Assembly: GCA_964556885.1 (NCBI GenBank)
Contig: CAZKYP010000019.1
Coordinates: forward strand, 1 to 26,687
DNA: 26,687 nucleotides
Reading direction: 5' to 3'
Origin: CAZKYP01 sp964556885
GTDB lineage: Bacteria; Planctomycetota; Phycisphaerae; Sedimentisphaerales; Anaerobacaceae
The position numbers and the translations under genes are program-made. The notes below the pieces were generated by a model that saw nothing but the letters and a program-made list of their open reading frames with translations, had not been told where the DNA came from and did not search any database. Positions 17,701 to 24,912 of this stretch are shown here, in pieces; positions within the stretch are counted from its first letter, which is position 1, and every line of letters starts with the position of its first letter.

Positions 17701-19237
17701 GCTCGGTCTTTAATCCCAGATGTTTGAGTAGTTCGTCGTCGTTTTGCTGGCCGATCGCAATAATTATCTGATTTGCATCAAGTGTTTTTCGGTCATTCTC
17801 GACAAATCGCGGATTGAACCTTCCATCGTAGCCGAACACACTCGTGCAACGCTTTAGTTCAATACCAGTTACCGAGCCTGAACCTAATATCGTACGAGGC
17901 CCCCAGCCGTTCAGGATTTTAATCCCCTCGGCTATCGTTGCCTCGATCTCTTCCGGATACGCAGGCATCTCATGGTGCTGCTCAAGACAAACCATCTCAA
18001 CATTGCCGGCCCCAAGACGCAAAGCAGTCCTCGCTACATCAACAGCAACATTTCCGCCGCCGACAACAACAACTTTGTCTTTTACCTCAGGTTTGTCTTC
18101 TGAAGCTGCCTGCCTTAGGAACTCTACACCCTGCATAACACCAGCGTTGTTCTCGCCTTCGATGCCAAGCGGGCGACCTTTCTGGACACCAACACTCACA
18201 AAAACAGCATCGCAATCTTCACGCAGCTTATCAAACGATACATCACGCCCGATCCGGCAGTTATACTTGAAACTTACTCCCTTGCGCCGGATCAGCTCGA
18301 TCTCATGGTCAAGAACATTCTTTGGAAGTCTGTACTCAGGAATTCCCCAGCGAAGCATACCGCCACACGCCGGCATTGCCTCGTATACCGTAACTGCAAA
18401 GCCCTTGTCGGCCAGATCATCAGCGGCCGCCAGACCCGCAGGTCCCCCGCCTATTACGGCAATCTTTTTAGCATCACTTGCAGGTTTCTTTTCCTGAGGC
18501 AGAGAAATCTGGCCCGCTTCGAGCATTTCCATTTCTTTGTCGGAGGCGAAACGTTTGAGCAAACGTATTGCAATCGGATCATCCACATTGGCCCGTGTAC
18601 ATGCGGTCTCGCAAGGATGGGTGCATACACGTCCGCAAATCGCCGAAAGTGGATTCCGCTGTCTTATCAGCTCCACCGCCCTAAGGTATTCGCCTTTCTT
18701 TATAAGCTGGACATAACCCTGAACGTTTATATTGGCCGGACACGATGTTTTACAAGGGGCATGGCCGTTTTTGAGAATACCGAAAATATTCGGGGTTGCC
18801 TGTGCATAGTGCTTGGCGATTGCCTTGCGAGTACCCATATTCCGGTCAAATTCATCAGGGACATCCACGGGACACGCCTGAGTGCATTCGCTGCAGCCGG
18901 TGCATATATCCTCATCAACATAACGTGGATAACGCTTGACCGTGGCTTTGAAATTTCCGGGCTTGCCTTCCAGGTATCGCAGTTCGGACATAGTGAGTAT
19001 TTTTATATTCAGATTGCGTGCACATTCGACAAGTTTCGGCGAAACAATACACGTCGCACAATCGCCCGTTGGAAATGTCTTGTCCAGATGCGCCATCATG
19101 CCGCCTATAGCGGCGTCACGCTCTACTAAATAAACCTTAAAGCCCGAATTTGCCAGATCGAGTGACGCCTGGACGCCTGCGATACCAGCTCCCTGGACCA
19201 ATACTGCGCCGATGTTTTTGTCTTTGTTATTGTCCAT
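14711..19237 (-). CDS. hdrA: HdrA-GltD-HdrA fusion: multi-flavin electron-bifurcating subunit
   Basis: This is a very long HdrA (1508 residues; simple HdrA is about 650). Module 1 starts with an FAD-binding motif (GAGIAGVQASLDL, 16-28), Fe-S cysteines C60, C63 and C72, and one ferredoxin motif (C112, C115, C118, C122). At about 155 it is interrupted by a complete GltD-like NAD(P)H oxidoreductase (about 155-577) with CKTSCPANINVQGY, CGRVCTHPCETAC, an FAD motif VIGGGPAGLAAADDL and a nucleotide motif VVVVGGGNVAVDVA. HdrA module 1 then resumes with a cysteine-rich segment (about 630-645) and QCVGSRD...YCSSICC (about 725-745). Module 2 (about 930-1508) is a full HdrA: VFVCHCGMNIA, FAD motif GGGLSGMTAALALA, QCVGSRNDERPYCSRICC and two C-terminal ferredoxin motifs (about 1415-1455). 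It should have at least three flavins and many Fe-S clusters, and should use NAD(P)H directly. It overlaps hdrB by 11 bases. Confidence 0.9.
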   Translation of the reverse strand: MDNNKDKNIGAVLVQGAGIAGVQASLDLANSGFKVYLVERDAAIGGMMAHLDKTFPTGDCATCIVSPKLVECARNLNIKILTMSELRYLEGKPGNFKATVKRYPRYVDEDICTGCSECTQACPVDVPDEFDRNMGTRKAIAKHYAQATPNIFGILKNGHAPCKTSCPANINVQGYVQLIKKGEYLRAVELIRQRNPLSAICGRVCTHPCETACTRANVDDPIAIRLLKRFASDKEMEMLEAGQISLPQEKKPASDAKKIAVIGGGPAGLAAADDLADKGFAVTVYEAMPACGGMLRWGIPEYRLPKNVLDHEIELIRRKGVSFKYNCRIGRDVSFDKLREDCDAVFVSVGVQKGRPLGIEGENNAGVMQGVEFLRQAASEDKPEVKDKVVVVGGGNVAVDVARTALRLGAGNVEMVCLEQHHEMPAYPEEIEATIAEGIKILNGWGPRTILGSGSVTGIELKRCTSVFGYDGRFNPRFVENDRKTLDANQIIIAIGQQNDDELLKHLGLKTERSSIKVDPLTLETSEKGIFAGGDTVSGPASVIEAVGAGKRAAESIEKFLNGRDMCSNRFDDTIKSLPDELLPKTEKVEKKSRKTSEELPVAQRRRNFKEIELCFTEEDAIAEAERCLNCALCSECGECVRACEQKAIDHNMTERTVELEVGSVILTPGFEEFDAGRKGEFGWGRYPNVVTSVQFERMLSAAGPFQGHVVRLSDGREAKNIAWIQCVGSRDSSCGNEYCSSICCMASTKQAMVAAEHVDGFDATIFYMDIRAHGKDFDLYYERAKARECIHYIKSIPSRIIQMPGTNDLRVRFVDEDGQLKEQEFDLVVLSVGMEPSASIVERATAIGVEVNEYDFCATDRLSPLSTSRAGVFVGGAFQEPKDIPETVTQASGAASMAMELLASARNSLVTKKSYPDEHDVTDEDPRIGVFVCHCGMNIASVVDVEKVVEDIKDEPHVELATHTMFTCSDTSLSNIKEMIHEHRLNRIVVASCTPRTHEPLFRETLREAGLNQYLFELANIRDQCSWVHAAEPQAATRKATELVKMAIARAHFLSPLEGSSLVVNQTGFVIGGGLSGMTAALALADQGFPVHLVESSNRLGGNLHNIHNTLEGSDVPEFTKGLIDRVTNHPKIELYLESFITDVSGHIGKFNITLSYKGENREISSGTIIVATGANQVETSEYLYGKSKNVMTQVELEKKLHDNEYSAKGKNIVMIQCVGSRNDERPYCSRICCSMAVKNALAIKENDPDANVYVLYRDVRTYGFREVYYKKARQAGVVFIRYSKEAQPEVSDNGSLQVRLKSPDFPETITIEADTVVLSTGIEVDHENNKRVSDMLKVPLNSDGFYVEAHMKLRPADFATEGIYLCGLAHSPKAIDENISQARAAAARASTILSKTHLDVSAQVSYVNQEKCISCMTCVNSCPYSAPFCNKDGKGQIEAAKCMGCGICVSECPARAIQLHHFETDQFKIMIRRLLDNNGDYWEKESETKSGIREIYCSSDIAGKKN

Positions 19238-20099
19238 AATTAATTGCTTCGATCACCTTTGAAGGTGAAACCATGAGTTTATTGAGCCCGAGTTCGTCCG
19301 GTGAGATACCGAGACACAGTCCAAGCAGTTGCGTGATATACACAATCGGCATATCGTAACTTTTTCCCATCTGCTTTTTGATGTCAAGCTGACGCATATC
19401 CAGATTGATTTGACACATCGGGCATCCAACCGTAATGCACTGTGCCCCCGAAGCTGCGGCCATCTCCAAAATCGCATCAGTCAGGCTGACCACAACATCT
19501 GTCCGTGACATTGAAAGTCCGCCGCCACAGCATTCTACTTTATGGGGCCAGTCGAGACTTTCAGCTCCAAGTGCCGTCACCAGTTTGTCCAATGATGTCG
19601 GATTCTCCGGGTCGTCGAATTTTGTTACCTCATGTGGACGTACCAGAAGGCACCCGTAATAACAGGCAACCTTCAGCCCGTTTAGTGAATGTTTAATCGA
19701 TTCTTTTATTTTTTCAAGCCCGACATCTTCCAAAAGAACTTCCAAAAAATGCCTAACATTAACGGAACCGTCATAATCACGTCCGAGTGCATCGCTGACA
19801 TCTTTACGCATCTCTGTGCTTTTCTGTATTTCATGATTGGCAACCTCCATCCGGTTGTAGCACGCCGCACAACTGACAACCATGTCCAGACCAACGTCTT
19901 TAACCTTCGCCAGGCTTGCCGCCGGAAGTGCCACAGATAGAAACCGGTCCGTCTGGTGACCTGCAGTAGCGCCGCAGCAGCTCCAGCCCTTCGGTTCGAT
20001 GAGTTCGATTCCGAGAGCTTTCGAAACCGCCAAAGTCGATTCGTGCATATCACGTGCGGTAGATTCGGCCGAGCAACCTGGAAAATAACTATATATCAT
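19227..20099 (-). CDS. hdrB: Heterodisulfide reductase subunit B-like protein (two CCG domains)
   Basis: This 290-residue HdrB has both cysteine-rich CCG motifs intact: C9, C41-C42, C77, C80 and C146/C150, C190-C191, C226, C229. In methanogens each motif holds a non-cubane [4Fe-4S] cluster that reduces CoM-S-S-CoB. In bacteria the HdrB-like subunit probably reduces another disulfide or passes electrons to a partner such as MetFV; the substrate here is unknown. It overlaps hdrC by 4 bases (ATGA), has an AAGGAGG ribosome binding site, and overlaps hdrA by 11 bases, so the three Hdr subunits are tightly coupled. Confidence 0.92.
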   Translation of the reverse strand: MIYSYFPGCSAESTARDMHESTLAVSKALGIELIEPKGWSCCGATAGHQTDRFLSVALPAASLAKVKDVGLDMVVSCAACYNRMEVANHEIQKSTEMRKDVSDALGRDYDGSVNVRHFLEVLLEDVGLEKIKESIKHSLNGLKVACYYGCLLVRPHEVTKFDDPENPTSLDKLVTALGAESLDWPHKVECCGGGLSMSRTDVVVSLTDAILEMAAASGAQCITVGCPMCQINLDMRQLDIKKQMGKSYDMPIVYITQLLGLCLGISPDELGLNKLMVSPSKVIEAINYGQ

Positions 20100-20662
20100 T
20101 TCCCGGCCTCCTTTTTCTGTTTGGCTTTTTTGAAGATACGTTTAGTCGTTTTCCGGTCACCGCCGAACGAAGGCAGTAACGATATCTTACGTTTTTTCAG
20201 CATCGTTGGGAATTTCTCGGTATCGTCCATCAGCTTTAGCGTTCCCATCTTATAAGCTGCTATCATAGCAATGTCATAAGACCGCCCGAAAATCTGAACC
20301 GTTTTTAGAAACGCGCGGTTGAAAAGCGGCACGTTTCCTTTTTGTTTCGAAGCTCCTTTTGCCAAAGCAAGCTGTCGCAGTGCATCCATCACTGCGGCTA
20401 CGTCAATCCCCATCGGACATCTTGCCGAACACGTCTCGCAGGAAACGCACATCCAGAGTATGTCACTTTCAAGGATTTCTTCACCGGCATTCAAATGGAG
20501 CCGGCGCATTATCTCTGATGGCGGGGAGCTGACCAGCTTCGATACTGGGCAGCCGCTTGTGCATTTCTTGCACTGGAAACATACGCTCAGGTCGACTCCT
20601 GAAATTTCCTGCACCGCGGTGATGATACCGTCGGCCTTTCTCTTTTTTATCGTTATTGCCAT
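20096..20662 (-). CDS. hdrC: Heterodisulfide reductase subunit C-like ferredoxin protein
   Basis: This 188-residue HdrC has two complete [4Fe-4S] motifs (C28, C31, C34, C38 and C72, C75, C78, C82) separated by a PPSEIMRRLHLN segment typical of the family. It carries electrons from HdrA to HdrB. The C-terminal tail is basic (KRIFKKAKQKKE). It begins 41 bases after the glutamate synthase amidotransferase gene and overlaps hdrB by 4 bases. Confidence 0.92.
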   Translation of the reverse strand: MAITIKKRKADGIITAVQEISGVDLSVCFQCKKCTSGCPVSKLVSSPPSEIMRRLHLNAGEEILESDILWMCVSCETCSARCPMGIDVAAVMDALRQLALAKGASKQKGNVPLFNRAFLKTVQIFGRSYDIAMIAAYKMGTLKLMDDTEKFPTMLKKRKISLLPSFGGDRKTTKRIFKKAKQKKEAGK

Positions 20663-20703
20663 ATCGGTTTTTATACTCCATTGGCCATGTGCAATTGTTC
20701 CTA

Positions 20704-23364
20704 TCAGTGTTTTACAGTTGTTTCGATTATCTTTTCTTCCTGAGAAACATCTGATTCGCCGGAGGCAAGTGTCTTAAGCTTGAGGGGTCGGATCTTGCGA
20801 TACACCCGCTCGGGCATTCGTTTATGACCATCTACAACAAGCAGCTCATCCACACTTATTCCAAAAAGCCGCTCGTTCTCTTCAAGGTAGGGTAGTATCA
20901 ATTCCCAATCCTGCCTGGTCAGCGAGGCGAACTCGCCGCCGTTTAACTGTTGTGGAGAAAGACTGTTATGAGGATCACGGATATAGATAGCGCCTCCGGA
21001 AGCCAGAGAAAATATATTGCTCCCCGGGTAAGGTTCTCGGCGTGAAATCATTTGCCCGTCATCGTCAAACTCAATACCATTGAGAATGGCGAAACCACCG
21101 CCGTTTAATGGGTCGCCGGCCATAAAAGATTCGGCGAGAAAATCGAGACACGTGCCGTTTATGATCACTCTCGGTTTGCCGACGGAATTAATCATTGGTC
21201 TGCCCGCTGCATTACCCAAGACATAAACACTACCCCCCTTGGCACCATACATAAATGTCTGGCCTACGTCTCCGTAAATAACCATTTTTCCTCTTTTGAT
21301 GATCTGCCCCAACTGGTCCTGTGCATTTCCGTGCACTGTAATTGTCAGGCCGTCAATACCGGAGCCGAGGTAATCCCCAGAGCTGCCGTAAACATCGATT
21401 GTCACATCATCGGTTTCCGGCCCAAGGCCGCAGCCGATGAACCTCTGGCCACGACAGCCGAAGCAGATAAAATGTTTCCAGCCTTTCCGATAAGCGTCCA
21501 CCAGCAAAGCAGCGTCACACTCATCTCCCTCCGGAGGGAAAAGGCTCGCGTCTATTACGAGCGTCGTTTCATTATTTTGAGGAGACCTGACGGCTTTGCG
21601 AGTTTCATAATTTATCAGTCTATACCTTCCATCAACGGCACCTTCCTTGTTGATAGCGGGGATATTCCTGAATATTTGATTTAATGTGTCACGCACTATA
21701 TAAATGATGTGACTGACTTTCCTGTCGCCCATTGAATATTTTCTGTCGTTTAATAAAGTCAGCGAGTTGATCGCCGTTACGGTCTTTTTGGGATTTTTTG
21801 ACTGTTCGGCAATTATCCTGCATATCGCGCGGATATCCCCAAATGACCAGCGGCTGATATTTTGGCGGAAGAAATCGAAAAGCTCGAAGGCCTTGTTAGT
21901 TTCAAGCCACTGTTCGATATCCTCCTCGACACCGGCTAATTTCGGCGATTGAACCACATCGGCGGTGAAATCACACGACTCGGTTGTTTTTTGAATATAA
22001 GGCGGTATTCCAAACTTGTTCGTGCAAGTTATCCGTATTTTACCAGCAGAATCTTTTTCAAGGTTGAATATGAATGTGCCGCCGTCCGTATGAGAGCCGC
22101 CTCTCGCATTCCAGTAACGGTCGGCAACAGGGCATATACGCTTATCCTGCTGCGAAAGACTGTGCAAGGTGGCGTCTATCGCCTGTTTTTCCGAACCTAT
22201 CAGTCCCACCTGGACTTCGCCGTCGAGGAATGCGAATACCTGCGGCCGGAGCATTGCCGTATCTGTTATCCCCAGCAACTGGAACCGTCCCTCCCGGACG
22301 ACATTACGGGCAATAATGAAGAACCACGGACCGTCGGGAGAACCATGTATGTGAGTAGCCTGAATTGATCTGTATATAGGTTTCTTTTTTTCAGGTAAAC
22401 AGTCAAAATCGTGCTCGGTCGTTGGTGCCATTGCCTCGATGATATATTCCAGCGGATAACGATACGTCCTGTCGAGAAGGTCGAACAGCAGTGCCGAGAC
22501 TTCGGTATCAGTAAGGAACTGCGGGTATATATGACGTTGTTTCAGATGCTCACTAACTGAGTGATAGTTTGCGAAGTCGCCGTTATGGACCAGTGCCATG
22601 TTTATAGCGGCGAAAGGATGTGCACCGCCTGGATGCCAGACGCGACCTTTTGTTGGATAGCGCTGGTGGGCGATCCATACATGTGCGCAGAGGTCTTCAA
22701 TCTTATAGTATTTTACAATAGCTTCCGCGAAACCTACGACTTTAAGAATCATTATATTCTTGCCGTGAGACAAGACAAACGCTCTTTGCTCGCCAAGAGA
22801 AGCGTAATACGTCTGATTGAGCTTGAAACTGTTCTGATTTATAAATTCGTCTTCGGCATCATTGCGGCCAAGCTCTGTCAAGTTATTATTTTTAATAAAG
22901 GTGTCAAGAACTTCCTGTTTAACGCGGACAAAGTAACGCCAGACGTCAGGGGGTTTAACTTCGAGTCCTTTAACACTGCTCCAGTCTTTGACTGTTTCAA
23001 GTCCGCCGGAAGCGGCTACGTCGAAATTAGGTTCAATACATTTTTTCTCAATCTCCAGGCGTGCGTTTGGATCGAGCAGGGCGATGTGCAGCATATAATA
23101 ATTATCCAACACTTCTCTGCTGACGCCAAGCTGCTCAGGTTTAAATCCGACCGCCGCTATACCACCACCCTTACCGTTGCCGCGATTGTGCATCTGCTTC
23201 GAAGGTTCATAAATGTGCCTGCCGGGGACCGGCTCGGAACAGCAGAATCCAACGACACCACAACCGCCTTCTTCCTCACATTTTCTAACACCATCGACAA
23301 ATTCAAATTCGTCAGTGAGCCTTTTCTTTGACTTCAGGATTTGTTTTACAACTTTTTCGTTCAC
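20704..23364 (-). CDS. Glutamate synthase amidotransferase domain fused to GXGXG domain, without the FMN domain
   Basis: This 886-residue protein carries the two outer parts of a glutamate synthase large subunit. The N-terminal part (about 35-430) is a class II (Ntn) glutamine amidotransferase: GGCGVVGF with the likely nucleophile C35, MHNRGNGKGGG, HQRYPTKGRVWHPGGAHPF and ALVHNGDFANY. It frees ammonia from glutamine. The C-terminal part (about 590-790) is the GXGXG beta-helix domain (GNAQDQLGQIIKRGKMVIYG, YGAKGGSVYVLGNAAGRPM). The central and FMN-binding domains that lie between these parts in standard GltB are absent, replaced by a short helical linker. The FMN domain is supplied by the gene upstream, with which this gene overlaps by 4 bases (GTGA). 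The start is GTG. C35 is preceded by 34 residues, so either a propeptide is removed or the true N-terminus is later. It is probably the glutaminase part of a multi-subunit glutamate synthase. Confidence 0.88.
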   Translation of the reverse strand: MNEKVVKQILKSKKRLTDEFEFVDGVRKCEEEGGCGVVGFCCSEPVPGRHIYEPSKQMHNRGNGKGGGIAAVGFKPEQLGVSREVLDNYYMLHIALLDPNARLEIEKKCIEPNFDVAASGGLETVKDWSSVKGLEVKPPDVWRYFVRVKQEVLDTFIKNNNLTELGRNDAEDEFINQNSFKLNQTYYASLGEQRAFVLSHGKNIMILKVVGFAEAIVKYYKIEDLCAHVWIAHQRYPTKGRVWHPGGAHPFAAINMALVHNGDFANYHSVSEHLKQRHIYPQFLTDTEVSALLFDLLDRTYRYPLEYIIEAMAPTTEHDFDCLPEKKKPIYRSIQATHIHGSPDGPWFFIIARNVVREGRFQLLGITDTAMLRPQVFAFLDGEVQVGLIGSEKQAIDATLHSLSQQDKRICPVADRYWNARGGSHTDGGTFIFNLEKDSAGKIRITCTNKFGIPPYIQKTTESCDFTADVVQSPKLAGVEEDIEQWLETNKAFELFDFFRQNISRWSFGDIRAICRIIAEQSKNPKKTVTAINSLTLLNDRKYSMGDRKVSHIIYIVRDTLNQIFRNIPAINKEGAVDGRYRLINYETRKAVRSPQNNETTLVIDASLFPPEGDECDAALLVDAYRKGWKHFICFGCRGQRFIGCGLGPETDDVTIDVYGSSGDYLGSGIDGLTITVHGNAQDQLGQIIKRGKMVIYGDVGQTFMYGAKGGSVYVLGNAAGRPMINSVGKPRVIINGTCLDFLAESFMAGDPLNGGGFAILNGIEFDDDGQMISRREPYPGSNIFSLASGGAIYIRDPHNSLSPQQLNGGEFASLTRQDWELILPYLEENERLFGISVDELLVVDGHKRMPERVYRKIRPLKLKTLASGESDVSQEEKIIETTVKH

Positions 23365-24902
23365 GTTTTATGTTTCCCATTATCATTATAGTCAAGGTGC
23401 ATCAGCAGGTCCGTTCGCCCCCGCAGCTCACTTATACTTCGCATGCCGAATTGCTGCAGAATCTGAACGAGTTCCTTTCGCCATGCATTATATAAATTGA
23501 TAATTCGCTGTGTACCCCAATGGACATCCATTTGAACTGCAAGTTCCTTGTCGGTTGTTGCGATTCCCCTGGGGCAGCCTCGTCCACTTTCGCAGCGGGT
23601 ACATCTTACACATCCGAGCGCTATTAGCTCACTCGTTCCGACCACTACTCCATCGGCACCCATGGCAATGGCCTTTGCGATATCATGGACATTACGTATT
23701 CCGCCGCTGGCTATTAACGTTACAGTGTCCCTTACACCCTCGGCTTCGAGAAAAGCATGTACTTTACTAATGGCATATTCAATCGGCATAGCGATGTTCT
23801 TCTTGGCGATATCTGGTGCGGCACCTGTACCACCATAACCACCGTCAAGGTGTACGATGTGTGTGCCGGCCGCACAGCTTCCCACGGCGACCATGTCAAC
23901 ATCCGTGGGCGTCGATACCTTCGTGGATACCAGGGCGCGCCTGTTGACGTGCTTGATCCAGTCCAGGTGCTTCATGTGATCTTCGATGGAGTATACGCTG
24001 TGGAACGGGAAAGGCGAGAACAGCGATATTCCAAGCACCGCTTCCCGCATTCTCGAGACACTGATTGTGTTCTTATCACCCAGCAAATGTCCGCCCAAAC
24101 CCGGCTTGGCTCCCTGTGCATATTTGAACTCCACAATAGGCACACGCTGAATCGTCTCCTCACGTACTCCGAAAAGTCCCGTTGCAACCTGAGTGATTAC
24201 ATGGTCGTCATACGGCCTGAGCCGTTCCATAAATCCGCCTTCACCAGTACATGTGAATGTATTCCATGCTACTGCGGCACGTGCCTTCGAAAGCTGTGTC
24301 ACGTTACTGACCGATCCAAAGGACATCCCGCCGCCGTACCACGGGACATCAATTTTAATTCGAGGCCTGCCGTCGTTGCGTCGATTTAGTTCGATACTTG
24401 TGTCTATTTCATTTTCGTCGATTTCAACCGGTGGTTTGTCCGGGAACTTGAATCTGAGTTTGTCGAATCCTCCGCCGGAGTTACCACAATGATATTCATA
24501 GCCGTATTCGGCAGCCGGGATATCACCGGTCTCGGCCATCCTCCATGTAGCCAGAATCATATCGGAAGTCCAGCGATAATCACCCAGCACCTGCATCATA
24601 GGATTCTCTATCATGCTTAGTGCCGATTGCGGGCATTCTGTTATGCAGTAGTGGTCGGTTTTTTCACAGGCCGCACCTATGCACAAATTTAATCGGGGCT
24701 CGGCAAAATATTTATAGCCTGGTTTGTCCACGTGTACGCCGTAAGGGCATAATTTTACGCATTTGCCGCACCGCACACAGGCACTGCTTCGACGAATGAT
24801 ATACTTTGATATTTCGTTTCGATAACGCGAAGGCGCCGCCTTTATAATACGATCGACTTTCACCTGCGGCACACGTGTTTTGAGTGTTTTTTCCGGCAGC
24901 AT
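23361..24902 (-). CDS. FMN-binding glutamate synthase subunit with ferredoxin motifs (catalytic copy)
   Basis: This protein has 513 residues from the ATG at 24902; TTG codons at 24941 and 24965 would extend it, and none has a decisive ribosome binding site. The N-terminal ferredoxin-like region has C42, C45, C48, C52 and C74, C79, C86, C90. The rest is the FMN-binding domain of glutamate synthase (archaeal, split type). It has VPWYGGGMSFGSVSN, GAKPGLGGHLLGDKN, a DGGYGGTGAAP phosphate-binding loop (about 350), IASGGIRNVHDIAKAIAMGA, and the [3Fe-4S] motif CVRCTRCESGRGCPRG (about 428-440). All key motifs look intact, so this copy should convert 2-oxoglutarate plus ammonia to glutamate. It overlaps the amidotransferase gene by 4 bases and follows its degenerate paralogue by 10 bases. 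Confidence 0.87.
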   Translation of the reverse strand: MLPEKTLKTRVPQVKVDRIIKAAPSRYRNEISKYIIRRSSACVRCGKCVKLCPYGVHVDKPGYKYFAEPRLNLCIGAACEKTDHYCITECPQSALSMIENPMMQVLGDYRWTSDMILATWRMAETGDIPAAEYGYEYHCGNSGGGFDKLRFKFPDKPPVEIDENEIDTSIELNRRNDGRPRIKIDVPWYGGGMSFGSVSNVTQLSKARAAVAWNTFTCTGEGGFMERLRPYDDHVITQVATGLFGVREETIQRVPIVEFKYAQGAKPGLGGHLLGDKNTISVSRMREAVLGISLFSPFPFHSVYSIEDHMKHLDWIKHVNRRALVSTKVSTPTDVDMVAVGSCAAGTHIVHLDGGYGGTGAAPDIAKKNIAMPIEYAISKVHAFLEAEGVRDTVTLIASGGIRNVHDIAKAIAMGADGVVVGTSELIALGCVRCTRCESGRGCPRGIATTDKELAVQMDVHWGTQRIINLYNAWRKELVQILQQFGMRSISELRGRTDLLMHLDYNDNGKHKT

Positions 24903-24912
24903 GTTTTTCAAT

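Noticed and set aside
17409..19133. Long open frames on the + strand opposite hdrA (for example 17844-18497 and 18305-19129).
   Set aside because: They lie fully opposite a gene with strong Fe-S and flavin motifs and show no recognisable domain, signal peptide or ribosome binding site. They are shadows of the real gene.
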